The position numbers and the translations under genes were made by a program. A DNA stretch of 64,000 nt, taken from the NCBI GenBank assembly GCA_023429375.1, contig JAEYVY010000015.1, positions 1 through 64,000 on the forward strand. The letters are read 5' to 3'. Of the stretch, positions 33,808 to 42,369 are shown in pieces; the stretch's first letter is position 1; every line of letters begins with the position of its first letter. The notes below the pieces were generated by a model. That model was given only the letters and a program-made list of their open reading frames with translations, ran no database searches and had not been told where the DNA came from. The DNA comes from Bacteroidota bacterium. GTDB taxonomy: Bacteria; Bacteroidota; Bacteroidia; Bacteroidales; Tannerellaceae.

Positions 33808-36093
33808 TTAAAAGGTCCAGGTAATATCAGCTCCAAAATGAACTGGTTTTCCAACTTGGAAGAATGAGTTTCCGCGTGATAAGAAGTAGAATACAGAGTA
33901 CGTTTTATCGGTTAGGTTTCTACCCCAGATATCAAAGCGTACATTTCCTTTTCTAACTCCGGCTTTCATATTCAATGTTCCATAAAAACCTTGCGAGATA
34001 TCGTTATCTTCTGTCCAATAGATATTAGAAGCTCCACTGTATTGTGCCGATGCTGTAACCTGATCAAGCCAGCAACCAGACAAGAGTTTGCTGTAGTTTA
34101 AGCCCACATTGTAAGTATGACGCGGGGTGTAAGGAACGTAATTTCCTTTGTAATCTTTATTACCTTCAGAATATTTACGGAAAGTTGCATGGGTATACCC
34201 ATAGTTCAAGTCTGCATTCAGTCCGGGAAGTAGGTTCGCCTGCATAGAAAGTTCGACCCCGTAACTATCAGCCTCACCGGCATTTTTCAAGATACGTCCG
34301 TTACCACTTTGTACAAATTCAGTAAGCAATAAGTCACGTACATCCATGTAGAAAAGGGTAAGTTCTGCTTTCAACACATCTTGAATAAGTTCGCTGCGTA
34401 CACCCGCTTCGTAGTTCCAGCTTTTTTCCGGTCTATAGGCTGAAACGTCTTTCAAAGGTTGTGGCTCAACAGCATTATTGGGGGAATACTTTTTCATCAT
34501 ATCGTATTGCATCTGTGCTTGCATAAAGTCGGCAGACATCTGTACGTTATAACCTCCTGCTTTATAACCTTTAGCAACCGTCAAATAGGTAAAGGTACGA
34601 TCTGTACAAGCATACTTCAAACTGATACGTGGAAGTACTTGCCAGAAGTCCTGCGTAATATGTTCGTCAACCACAGATGGTGACATAGGCACTTCCATCA
34701 TAGGTCTATTTCCCATTTGCATACCTAATCTCATTAAGGCTTCTGACTTATAAGTCATCTCTTGTTTTTCATAATCGAGACGAACACCCGCAGTCAACGA
34801 TAATCCTTCAGTAAATAGATTATTGTAAGTTGATTGATGGAAAAGAGCGCCTCCGTAAGACGGTGTATCAAAAGATCCCGGAATAGGCATTTCTTCATCC
34901 AATACAACCAAGCGAGGCATACCCGGTATAGTAGCAGTTAGTTTATCAAACACGCGTTGCAAGATATTTTGCATACCGTCTTTTTTAAACACAACCGGTG
35001 CCTCAGTCTTCAAATCATTATAGAAGCCGTATGTTCCGAACGACCATTGATAGTTATTTTTTGTGGTACTCTTAATGGCCAATTCCTGACTGATAGCATG
35101 TTGTTTTTGACGTTGATTCAACGTAAACATGGCTGAGTCTGTAAAGTCCTGATCCAACCACATATTATCTTTTAGATATTGATATCCTGTAGTGCTGGTA
35201 AACGTATATCCTTTACCCTTATAGGCAAGTTGCAGGTTGCTTGCCAGCATATTACGGGTATATGAATTACGGTCGTTATACTTCACCGGAGCCAAGTCGC
35301 CCGTTGCAAGATTGTATTGACGATAAGGGAAAGCTCCTTGCTCTGTGAAATCGAAATTAACCCCGTAAGTCAAAGTTAGATTTGGATTAATCAGCCATTC
35401 CAGCTTCATACGTCCACCTGCAGACTCTTCATTATCGGCTTTGGTATTGTTGTAATGGTTTGTAAAGAAGCCATCGTGACGATCGTAATATCCGCCAAGA
35501 GAAATTCCCAGATTAGATCCTATCTTGTTGTAGTGTGACAAATGGGCTTTAAACTGTCCGTAATTACCGCCTGTAAGACTTAGTTTTGTTCCTTGATAAG
35601 TTAGAGGAGAAAGCGTATAAATATTGATGATACCACCCATAGCATTTCTTCCGTACAGTGTTCCTTGAGGACCACGTAAAACTTCAATTCGCTGGATATC
35701 CATCAATTCGAAATCGAACGTACTTTTATCTTGATATGGAATATCGTCGACATAGAGTCCTACCGACTGTCCACTGCTGCGAGCTCCAATACCTCGTATG
35801 TAGATGGCTGACGTATATTTTGATCCGTAATCAGGCATGTACAGGTTGGGAACATAAAAGCTGATATCCTTTAATGATTCGATCTGACGAGCACTGATAC
35901 CTTGCGGGCTCAAAACAGAAGCCGCTGCCGGCAAATAACGGAAATTGTTCGTCTCCTTAGTAGACGAGGTTACTACGATCTCATCCACTGTATAGGTTTT
36001 AATCGTATCATTCAGAACGGGTTCACTTGCATGTAGTGTCCCCACAGAAAAAGCACATGCTAGTAGAATTAAAGAGAAATACTGTTTCATCAT
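33808..36093 (-). CDS. TonB-dependent outer-membrane receptor
   Basis: About 761 residues from Met11 (MMKQYFSLILLACAFSVG); the ATG at 36123 falls in the promoter's -7 region. Signal peptide ends near LHAS. TonB box region YTVDEIVVTSS, plug with YIRGIGARSSG and IEVLRGPQGTLYGRNAMGGIINIYT, then a barrel ending in FGADITWTF. It lacks the SusC N-terminal domain and a SusD partner, so it resembles siderophore, haem or vitamin receptors. The ligand is unknown. A palindrome overlapping its promoter suggests control by a dimeric regulator. Confidence 0.92.
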   Translation of the reverse strand: MMKQYFSLILLACAFSVGTLHASEPVLNDTIKTYTVDEIVVTSSTKETNNFRYLPAAASVLSPQGISARQIESLKDISFYVPNLYMPDYGSKYTSAIYIRGIGARSSGQSVGLYVDDIPYQDKSTFDFELMDIQRIEVLRGPQGTLYGRNAMGGIINIYTLSPLTYQGTKLSLTGGNYGQFKAHLSHYNKIGSNLGISLGGYYDRHDGFFTNHYNNTKADNEESAGGRMKLEWLINPNLTLTYGVNFDFTEQGAFPYRQYNLATGDLAPVKYNDRNSYTRNMLASNLQLAYKGKGYTFTSTTGYQYLKDNMWLDQDFTDSAMFTLNQRQKQHAISQELAIKSTTKNNYQWSFGTYGFYNDLKTEAPVVFKKDGMQNILQRVFDKLTATIPGMPRLVVLDEEMPIPGSFDTPSYGGALFHQSTYNNLFTEGLSLTAGVRLDYEKQEMTYKSEALMRLGMQMGNRPMMEVPMSPSVVDEHITQDFWQVLPRISLKYACTDRTFTYLTVAKGYKAGGYNVQMSADFMQAQMQYDMMKKYSPNNAVEPQPLKDVSAYRPEKSWNYEAGVRSELIQDVLKAELTLFYMDVRDLLLTEFVQSGNGRILKNAGEADSYGVELSMQANLLPGLNADLNYGYTHATFRKYSEGNKDYKGNYVPYTPRHTYNVGLNYSKLLSGCWLDQVTASAQYSGASNIYWTEDNDISQGFYGTLNMKAGVRKGNVRFDIWGRNLTDKTYSVFYFLSRGNSFFQVGKPVHFGADITWTF

Positions 36094-36120
36094 ATATAAG
36101 TATAATTTTTGTTCGCAATG

Positions 36121-36168
36121 CAAAATTAGAGCGAATACATGGGTATGACAATCACTACATGTAGTGAT
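36121..36168 (-). promoter_or_regulatory. TonB-receptor promoter with 18-bp palindromic operator
   Basis: Minus strand ATTG (36149-36152), 20-bp gap, TAATTTTG (36121-36128): a near-ideal Bacteroidota promoter. The perfect palindrome ATCACTACATGTAGTGAT (36151-36168) overlaps the -33 box, a position suited to a regulator. It could also fold into a weak 7-bp hairpin after the upstream hemolysin III gene, but lacks a T-tract. Confidence 0.7.
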
Positions 36169-36204
36169 TTTACAGATTATTAAGAAATAAAATTGCGAGA
36201 TAAT

Positions 36205-36858
36205 TTATTGACTTACAACCGTAAAAATGGCAAGTATATGACAAATACTTCCTCCGAGAACAAAGAAATGGAAGACGGTATGCATGTATTTTACTTTTCT
36301 CCATGAATAGAACAATGCGCCTACAACGTATGAAACTCCACCTCCCACGAGATAATAGAAAGCACTTGTTTTGCCGTCTACAGATAGCGCGTCGAGTAAT
36401 GGATTTAATGCAATCAGAATGGAGCATCCCATTATTACATAACATGCTGTTTCCAAATGACTGTGCTTGTCATGTCTTCTGAAACTCAGAGCAACGCCTA
36501 CGATAGCTGCGATCCATACGAAAAGGAAGATTCCCCAACCCCACCAGCCTTCGTTGCGTAAGGTAACTAAAGTAAATGGAGTATACGAGCCGGCAATATG
36601 CAGATAGATCGAAGCATGATCTAATTTTTGGAGTATTCTTTTTCTTTCCGGATTGGTCGTTCCGTGATACCAGGTAGATGTAATATAAGAAGCCATCATA
36701 CCGAATAGATAGACCCATACGCTTAGGACAGCCCAACTATTAGTTGACACAGCATTGAGTAATAAAAAGCCAGCTGCAATTCCCATTACGATACCTAATG
36801 CATGAGATAAAGCATTTGCTTTCTCTTCTGATTGTGAATATTGCCTATCTCTTGCCAT
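36205..36858 (-). CDS. Hemolysin III/PAQR-family membrane protein
   Basis: 217 residues with seven predicted membrane helices. Family motifs: EKANALSHALG at the start, STWYHGTT in helix 2-3, LDHASIYLHIAGSYTPF and the final HTVFHFFVLGGSICH, which holds the conserved metal-binding His residues with the early Asp and His. Bacterial members may be metal-dependent hydrolases related to adiponectin receptors; the name hemolysin is historical. It sits between the LuxR regulator gene and the TonB receptor, both separated by more than 70 bp. Confidence 0.9.
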   Translation of the reverse strand: MARDRQYSQSEEKANALSHALGIVMGIAAGFLLLNAVSTNSWAVLSVWVYLFGMMASYITSTWYHGTTNPERKRILQKLDHASIYLHIAGSYTPFTLVTLRNEGWWGWGIFLFVWIAAIVGVALSFRRHDKHSHLETACYVIMGCSILIALNPLLDALSVDGKTSAFYYLVGGGVSYVVGALFYSWRKVKYMHTVFHFFVLGGSICHILAIFTVVSQ

Positions 36859-36907
36859 AAAAATAAACGATTTGTATGTCGGCGGATAATTTTCTCAAAT
36901 AACGCCG

Positions 36908-36915
36908 CAAAGATA
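36908..36915 (-). promoter_or_regulatory. Candidate -7 box of the hemolysin III gene
   Basis: Minus strand TATCTTTG matches TAnnTTTG, 50 bp before the start codon. A possible ATTG lies further upstream, with a 23-bp spacer. Confidence 0.5.
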
Positions 36916-36931
36916 GAAAAAGTAACGCTAT

Positions 36932-37513
36932 CTACAGTTCAATTTCATCGGCAGAAATCAACCCATTCATAATGGCGTAGTAGGTTAGTCCGGATACGGT
37001 CTTGATGCCCAGTTTGGCTGTTATGTTTTTACGGTGACTAAGTACTGTATTGAGACTGATATTGAGCTTGTCTGCGATTTCTTTATTGGTAATTCCTCTG
37101 ACAATCTGTTGTAATACGTCTACTTCACGAGCAGAGAGTCCTTTGTTGTTCTCCGCACTGTTGCTTTCACAGCTGAACAGATATTGCAAATGGTCGATAA
37201 TCATTTCAAGTGAAGCCTTGCTGTTCAGATAGAAATTTGAGGTCAGCAGATTGGCTGTCTCTTTCATATCCCCCTGATTTGTCAGTACGATTGTTTTGTT
37301 ACGGCGCGGAAGGAAAAACTCGGAATAAAGAACGAATATATCAGGGGTAGTAAAGAAATAATCTAGTTGCTCTACTCCATGCTCCTCCATACTGTCGAAA
37401 GAGGGAAACACATAAATGGAAACTGGTGGAAAGTAATCTGAGAGTATAGACTGCAACCCTACACTTTGCAGTGTATCTTTTAATATAATCGCTATTTGCT
37501 TATTCTTATGCAT
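36932..37513 (-). CDS. LuxR/NarL-type regulator with degenerate receiver domain
   Basis: 193 residues. C-terminal HTH of the LuxR family (residues about 128-188: GLSAREVDVLQQIVRGITNKEIADKL, then LNTVLSHRKNITAKLG). The N-terminal 115 residues look like a response-regulator receiver, but the phospho-acceptor strand reads DIFVLYSEFFLP, with no Asp at the usual place, and the acidic pair near the start is replaced (IILKDT). It probably does not work by phosphorylation. It is last in an operon, 11 bp after the DUF542/hemerythrin-like gene, a pairing that suggests redox or nitric-oxide-related sensing. Confidence 0.85.
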   Translation of the reverse strand: MHKNKQIAIILKDTLQSVGLQSILSDYFPPVSIYVFPSFDSMEEHGVEQLDYFFTTPDIFVLYSEFFLPRRNKTIVLTNQGDMKETANLLTSNFYLNSKASLEMIIDHLQYLFSCESNSAENNKGLSAREVDVLQQIVRGITNKEIADKLNISLNTVLSHRKNITAKLGIKTVSGLTYYAIMNGLISADEIEL

Positions 37514-37524
37514 AGATAAGCGTA

Positions 37525-38238
37525 TTAAAGACTCAGTTTTTCCATTGCCGAAACCATCGGGGCTAAGATACGATAGCGAATGCGATCTTGTTGTCGTAAA
37601 TCTTTTTCAAGACTTGCTATAGAAAAAATTACAGCATAACAAAGATTTTCGTTATAATCTCCTGATATATGCTTAATAATCAACCGTTTTAAGTCCATCA
37701 GCAAGGCAACAAGCGAAGCGTCTATCGGCTGTTCAGGAAGGTTCAGTATAATCGATTCTTGTTTTTCAGATTGTTGCTCACCCAGTTTCTCACTTAAACT
37801 CAAGCAATAAGGGAACCATACAGATGCATCATTTTCAATCCTGTCGGTTAGCTTAGCCTTGAAGGAGGCGAAAAACTTTCCAATCAGTGTAACGGAATTA
37901 TTCCCTGACTCGGCGCTAAGCGATACAAACGAGCCAAGATGACGTTCGATATTTGGTATCTGATGACGCTGATAGTCGATATTGGTTTTGGTTAGGTAGT
38001 CGATAATCTGAGAAGTATGGAATGTCTGTAGTTTCTTCTCAGGAAAATATTCTTCATTAAGGAATGTATTGATTACGACCAACAAAAAGTCGGTGTCGAT
38101 CGCATATTGTTCGCATACGTCTTGAACGGTTTTGTCTCCTAATCCCAAACGAATACCGAACCTGTTTATAACAGGAATGAGTGAGGGGTGTTCTTCCACC
38201 ACCTCACTCAGCTGCATATTTGAATAAATCAAAGGCAT
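37525..38238 (-). CDS. DUF542/hemerythrin-like protein (ScdA/YtfE relative)
   Basis: About 237 residues from the ATG at 38238 (MPLIYSNMQLSEVVEEHPSL), one base after the previous stop; an upstream ATG at 38322 lies inside the preceding gene. Residues 1-60 resemble the DUF542 domain of ScdA/YtfE (HPSLIPVINRFGIRLGLGDKTV). The rest has the helical layout of a hemerythrin domain with scattered His (TFHTSQIIDYL, YQRHQIPNIERHL, IIKHISGDY). The iron-ligand pattern looks incomplete compared with YtfE. Such proteins repair iron-sulfur clusters or bind NO/O2. It is cotranscribed with a LuxR regulator and a multihaem cytochrome. Confidence 0.75.
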   Translation of the reverse strand: MPLIYSNMQLSEVVEEHPSLIPVINRFGIRLGLGDKTVQDVCEQYAIDTDFLLVVINTFLNEEYFPEKKLQTFHTSQIIDYLTKTNIDYQRHQIPNIERHLGSFVSLSAESGNNSVTLIGKFFASFKAKLTDRIENDASVWFPYCLSLSEKLGEQQSEKQESIILNLPEQPIDASLVALLMDLKRLIIKHISGDYNENLCYAVIFSIASLEKDLRQQDRIRYRILAPMVSAMEKLSL

Positions 38239-38239
38239 A

Positions 38240-39166
38240 TTAAGCTTCTTCCCATTGTTTGCGCAATAATTCAACAGCAGCAGGTAAGACCACGTTACGA
38301 TCTCCCTGACATCCGCATTCAAAACTTACATACTTATCGTATCCTAGCATTTTGAGCGCCTTAAAGCCAGCTACATAGTTATCTGCTTCACCATCTTCAC
38401 CTGGCATGCTTCTGCGTTTGCGGCTTGCCATATGCACGTGTTGCAAGTATTTTCCGGCAGAAAGGAATGCTGCCATATCACAGGTTTCTTCCCATGTCAT
38501 ATGCCAGAAATCACCAAGACAGGTTACCCCCGGATTGTTAATATCTCTACAGATTGAAGCGGCATCAGCAACCTGACGCAAATAGAACGCTTCTTTTCTG
38601 TTCAGCGGTTCCAGAATTACGGTAGTGCCATGTTCATGAGCAAAAGTTCCTAATTCATCAAACCACTTGCACAAGAAATCACGTGTTTCCTGCGTATGAG
38701 GCATAACAGGTGTTTGGTGGTTAAATGCCGGAACAATAATTACTCCGGTTGAACCAAGTTCGCCTGCAGCAGTAATAATTTCTTGCATCGTGTCACGGCA
38801 AAGGTTACGTACAGCTTCATCTTCGGCCAACATAAATCCTTGGAATCCTGCACAGATCGCACTTACTTTTATATTACGTCCATTAAGCGCATCCTTGATT
38901 TCTTTAACACGACCTGCCAATCCTCTTCCGCCCGGTTCGAAACCGACAATACCCAACTTTTCGAAATAATCAAATTTCTCATTCAGGTCTTTGCCTGGTG
39001 CCGTGCCTTCTTGGAAAGACAGCTTCAACTCCACATTTTTACATGCTTCTTTGCATTCTTTATCTGATGGAGCTGAAGAACATCCGGCCCAAGCCGAAGC
39101 GCTTGCCGCAGTAGCGGCAGCGCCAGCAAGGGTTGTTTTTAAAAAGTTTCTTCTATTTAATGACAT
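38240..39166 (-). CDS. Tat-exported sugar isomerase/epimerase-like TIM-barrel protein
   Basis: 308 residues. Tat signal NRRNFLK and a lipobox-like AGCSS after the hydrophobic stretch. The barrel belongs to the xylose-isomerase-like (AP endonuclease 2) family, with metal-ligand candidates in ILEPLNR (Glu), CLGDFWHMTW (Asp, His), LQHVHMAS (His) and VSFECG (Glu). Related exported proteins in Bacteroidetes take part in sugar oxidation/elimination pathways with Gfo/Idh enzymes. It follows such an enzyme here by eight bases, so joint action on one substrate is likely. Confidence 0.85.
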   Translation of the reverse strand: MSLNRRNFLKTTLAGAAATAASASAWAGCSSAPSDKECKEACKNVELKLSFQEGTAPGKDLNEKFDYFEKLGIVGFEPGGRGLAGRVKEIKDALNGRNIKVSAICAGFQGFMLAEDEAVRNLCRDTMQEIITAAGELGSTGVIIVPAFNHQTPVMPHTQETRDFLCKWFDELGTFAHEHGTTVILEPLNRKEAFYLRQVADAASICRDINNPGVTCLGDFWHMTWEETCDMAAFLSAGKYLQHVHMASRKRRSMPGEDGEADNYVAGFKALKMLGYDKYVSFECGCQGDRNVVLPAAVELLRKQWEEA

Positions 39167-39174
39167 ATAAATCC

Positions 39175-40566
39175 TTATTTCTTTTCAATAGGTTTTCCAG
39201 GAACTGGAACTACAAATCCTGACATATCCATCTTACCAAGATTCAAATCTTTTGGCATATAATCCATGTCAGAAGCTGTCATTGCTTCCCAAGTTACTTC
39301 AGCACCTGTATAAGCCGATTCACGACCCATGATAGCGGCCATGTTAGCAACGGCTGTTTCTGATGCTTGTTCAAGTTCTTTCTTACCGCGGATAGCGTTA
39401 ATCCAGTTAACATGTTCCAAAGTATATGGGTCTGTTTGTTGGAAAGCAGCTTTTTCTGCTTCTTTGTCAAATTTCCAAATTACATTACCAGCCAAGTCTT
39501 TGATAACTGTTTCGCCGTTAGCTGTTGACCAAGAACCCTTAGTTCCTTGAATGAACTCACTTACGTTGTTAACACAACCGTCTGTTTGACGACACATACT
39601 GTGTAGATGGATTCCATTTTCCATTGTGAAGTCTACACTGAAATTGTCATATTGGTCGCCTGTGATACGACGTTGACGAGAACCAAAACCTACTGCTTTA
39701 ACAGGTTTCAATCCACTGAACCATGTAAATACGTCGATATTGTGAACGTGTTGTTCTACGATATGATCACCAGAAAGCCATTTCCAGTTTACCCAGTCTT
39801 TGATCATCCATTCGCAATCGCTCCAGCCTTGTTGACGTTCGCGATACCAAAGCATACTTTGATTCCAGTAAACAACACCACCTGTAATTTCACCAATCAT
39901 ACCTTCCATAATTTTCTTGTATGATTCAACGTAACTACGTTGGTGATGACGTTGCGTACCTGTTACTACGCGTAAACCTTTAGCTGCAGCTTGTTTAGCA
40001 GTTGCTACGATAGTACGATAACCTACTGGGTCAACACAGATTGGTTTTTCCAAGAATGAATGTACTCCCTTTTCAGTAGCATATTGGAAATGCAATGGAC
40101 GGAAGTTAGGAGGAGTAGCAACAATAACTACATCTACACCACTATCAATAACTTGTTTGTATGCGTCAAGTCCTACAAATCTTTTTTCTGCAGGAATGTC
40201 AATATTTTTATCCTTTTTCAACTTGTCAGCTAGAGAGTCTACTCTTTCTTGGAAAGTATCGCCAAGAGCAACAATAGTAACACCGTTAGCTGCATTTAAG
40301 AAGTTGAAAGCAGCACCTGAACCACGGCCACCACAACCAATGATACCAGCCTTAAGTTCTTGTCCGTCTACTGCAAAGTCTACCAAATCAGGAATATAAT
40401 AAGTTCCTGGTTCTTTTAATGGTTTTAAAGCATCTGCTTTACCTGCGCCACCTCCACAAGAGGTTAATACTGAAGCCGCACTACCTGTACCAATTGCTCC
40501 CAGAGCACCAGCCATAGCTGAACTCTTAAGAAATGATCTTCTGCTAATACTGTTTTCCTTTTTCAT
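39175..40566 (-). CDS. Tat-exported Gfo/Idh/MocA oxidoreductase
   Basis: 463 residues. Tat signal SRRSFLK plus a lipobox-like LTSCGG. Rossmann motif GIIGCGGRGSG near residue 74, EKPICVDP with the conserved Lys, then the alpha/beta domain (SGDHIVEQHVHNIDVF with the likely catalytic His). It binds NAD(P) and probably oxidises a sugar hydroxyl in the periplasm. Export with a bound cofactor requires the cofactor to be recycled or reoxidised there, and the tetrahaem protein encoded 23 bp upstream could serve this. No GH109 pattern is seen. Confidence 0.88.
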   Translation of the reverse strand: MKKENSISRRSFLKSSAMAGALGAIGTGSAASVLTSCGGGAGKADALKPLKEPGTYYIPDLVDFAVDGQELKAGIIGCGGRGSGAAFNFLNAANGVTIVALGDTFQERVDSLADKLKKDKNIDIPAEKRFVGLDAYKQVIDSGVDVVIVATPPNFRPLHFQYATEKGVHSFLEKPICVDPVGYRTIVATAKQAAAKGLRVVTGTQRHHQRSYVESYKKIMEGMIGEITGGVVYWNQSMLWYRERQQGWSDCEWMIKDWVNWKWLSGDHIVEQHVHNIDVFTWFSGLKPVKAVGFGSRQRRITGDQYDNFSVDFTMENGIHLHSMCRQTDGCVNNVSEFIQGTKGSWSTANGETVIKDLAGNVIWKFDKEAEKAAFQQTDPYTLEHVNWINAIRGKKELEQASETAVANMAAIMGRESAYTGAEVTWEAMTASDMDYMPKDLNLGKMDMSGFVVPVPGKPIEKK

Positions 40567-40589
40567 AATATGATTTTTAAAGTGTTTTA

Positions 40590-42173
40590 TTAATTCGGCA
40601 TGATTGATGAGTCTGGTTCACATACGACACGGAATCCAATTCCTTTTATATCTGAATACCACCAGATACTTTGAGGTTGTTGCGGGTCTGTCTTCAACCA
40701 GGCTTCATGTTTTGTGAAATCACGAGAAGCGCAACGCAAATTTTCTGCATCTGAGGTGTAATTACCTCCACGAACAACCCACTCTTCACCTGTAGTAGAA
40801 ATTGGGTCCTTCACACTTGCTTCGGTCTTTGAGTATGCCTCCGGATCATATTTATCAGCACAATATTCCATCACATTTCCAAGCATATTTTTTAATCCAA
40901 ATGGATTAGCTTTAACTGCTGATGGTTCTTGTGTCTTATTTTTACTGTTTTTACTGTAAATTACATACGAGCTGATTTCTTCTGTCTTCGCACTAAAGAA
41001 CTTACGCCAGAATCCTTGATCTGAATAGTCCTTTGGATTACCCGCAAAGAAATAAGCTGTTTCTGTACCTCCACGGGCTGCATATTCCCATTCTGCTTCA
41101 GTCGGTAGACGATACTTCTTTCCTGTTTTTAATGACAACCACTGACAGAAAGTTTCTGCAGCATAATGAGTCATCGTAATAGCCGGACGATCGCCTGCAC
41201 CCCAACCTTGATCCGGGAATCCGAACGGTGGTGTCGGACCAGAAATTCCGTCTACATCCACATCCGGGTTGGTATTGTTTGCATATACTGACTCTGGTGA
41301 TGTACGACCTTCGCTCATTGTCTGTCCGTAGAATGCCCAATATTGATCCCAAGTTACTTCTACTTCTGCCATAAAGAATGGGCTAATTGTTACTTCACGT
41401 ACTGGTGATTCATCTGCCTTATGGAAGGCTTCTTTCTCTGTACTACCCATTTTAAATGTTCCTCCAGGAATAGCTACCATCTTGAATGAAGCCATTGTTC
41501 CCGGAATTTGCTCAACGTAATCAGCAAAAGAGGTAACCAAGGCCGGTTCTTTAAAATACAAGCTTGTATCTATAGGACCAGTTGACATTGTTGGAATTCC
41601 TTCTAGCTTTCCGTGTGTATAGTTTGGATTATAATGGCCAGCATCCAAGTGACAGCTGATACATTGTAAATCCAATTTCTTTTCATTCTCTTCATAATGA
41701 AGGTGAGCCGTAATACCATCATTTTCTATTCCTTCAGGGAATAAGTTTTGATGACATTCTTTACAAGATTCATTTGGGATGAACATAACTGCGTGTTCCA
41801 ACTGAGATTTATTGTCCCAGTCAAAATCTGCACTATCCTTGGTCAAATAACCCCAAAGGTCCTTTGCACCCAACTTTGCTTTTGCTGAATAATGTGCCCA
41901 TGTATCATGTTTAGGTGGGAGATGGCAATCAACACAATGTACTTTGACTCCACTACCATTGTTAACATGCTTTCCAATCTTCCATGTTTCTTCGGCATGG
42001 GGATGGACATGACACATCATACAAGATTCATCTGTCGAGAAATAAACTGAGGTTTGATAAACACCAATCATTGCGGCTATACCAAGCCCGATTCCAAGTA
42101 GTAGAAAGAAAGTTTTACCTCGAAAAAAACTTTTTTTCCTTTGAGAGTTTAGATAAGAATTTCTGTTTGTCAT
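40590..42173 (-). CDS. Tetrahaem NapC/NirT-like cytochrome c fused to a SUMF1 domain
   Basis: 527 residues. One membrane helix (about 21-42) is followed by four CxxCH haem sites: CMMCH 51-55, CVDCH 80-84, CKECH 137-141 and CISCH 171-175, as in NapC/NirT membrane tetrahaem proteins that exchange electrons with the quinone pool. Residues about 228-520 form a SUMF1/formylglycine-generating-like domain (AIPGGTFKMGS, YRLPTEAEWEYAARGG, LGNVMEYCAD, WVVRGGNY, GFRVV). The domains are in one frame. It heads a five-gene operon with exported oxidoreductase genes. The role of the SUMF1 part is unknown; in other proteins it is a structural or C-type-lectin-like module. Confidence 0.85.
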   Translation of the reverse strand: MTNRNSYLNSQRKKSFFRGKTFFLLLGIGLGIAAMIGVYQTSVYFSTDESCMMCHVHPHAEETWKIGKHVNNGSGVKVHCVDCHLPPKHDTWAHYSAKAKLGAKDLWGYLTKDSADFDWDNKSQLEHAVMFIPNESCKECHQNLFPEGIENDGITAHLHYEENEKKLDLQCISCHLDAGHYNPNYTHGKLEGIPTMSTGPIDTSLYFKEPALVTSFADYVEQIPGTMASFKMVAIPGGTFKMGSTEKEAFHKADESPVREVTISPFFMAEVEVTWDQYWAFYGQTMSEGRTSPESVYANNTNPDVDVDGISGPTPPFGFPDQGWGAGDRPAITMTHYAAETFCQWLSLKTGKKYRLPTEAEWEYAARGGTETAYFFAGNPKDYSDQGFWRKFFSAKTEEISSYVIYSKNSKNKTQEPSAVKANPFGLKNMLGNVMEYCADKYDPEAYSKTEASVKDPISTTGEEWVVRGGNYTSDAENLRCASRDFTKHEAWLKTDPQQPQSIWWYSDIKGIGFRVVCEPDSSIMPN

Positions 42174-42315
42174 TTGTTTTTTATAGTAATTCAGTTAACT
42201 GTATCATGGTATTATCTATAAATCACCCTATTTTAGGCACTAAAGTTAATCTTTTTTTATTCAGAGATACAACTCTCTATAGATTTTTAATAAACATGAT
42301 TCTCAACAGATGAAG

Positions 42316-42358
42316 TAAAGAGTCTGAAAACAAAAACATAAAGTTTTCAGACTCTTTA
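42316..42358 (-). terminator. Hairpin after the beta-galactosidase gene
   Basis: Perfect 16-bp stem (arms 42316-42331 and 42343-42358) with an 11-base loop, 11 bp past the GH2 stop codon on the minus strand. T-rich near the end of the 3' arm. Confidence 0.8.
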
Positions 42359-42369
42359 CAAATTTCAAA

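Noticed and set aside
38239..38322. Longer start for the DUF542/hemerythrin-like protein
   Set aside because: The extra 28 residues overlap the end of the TIM-barrel gene and have no match to the family, while ATG 38238 directly follows its stop and starts the DUF542 domain.
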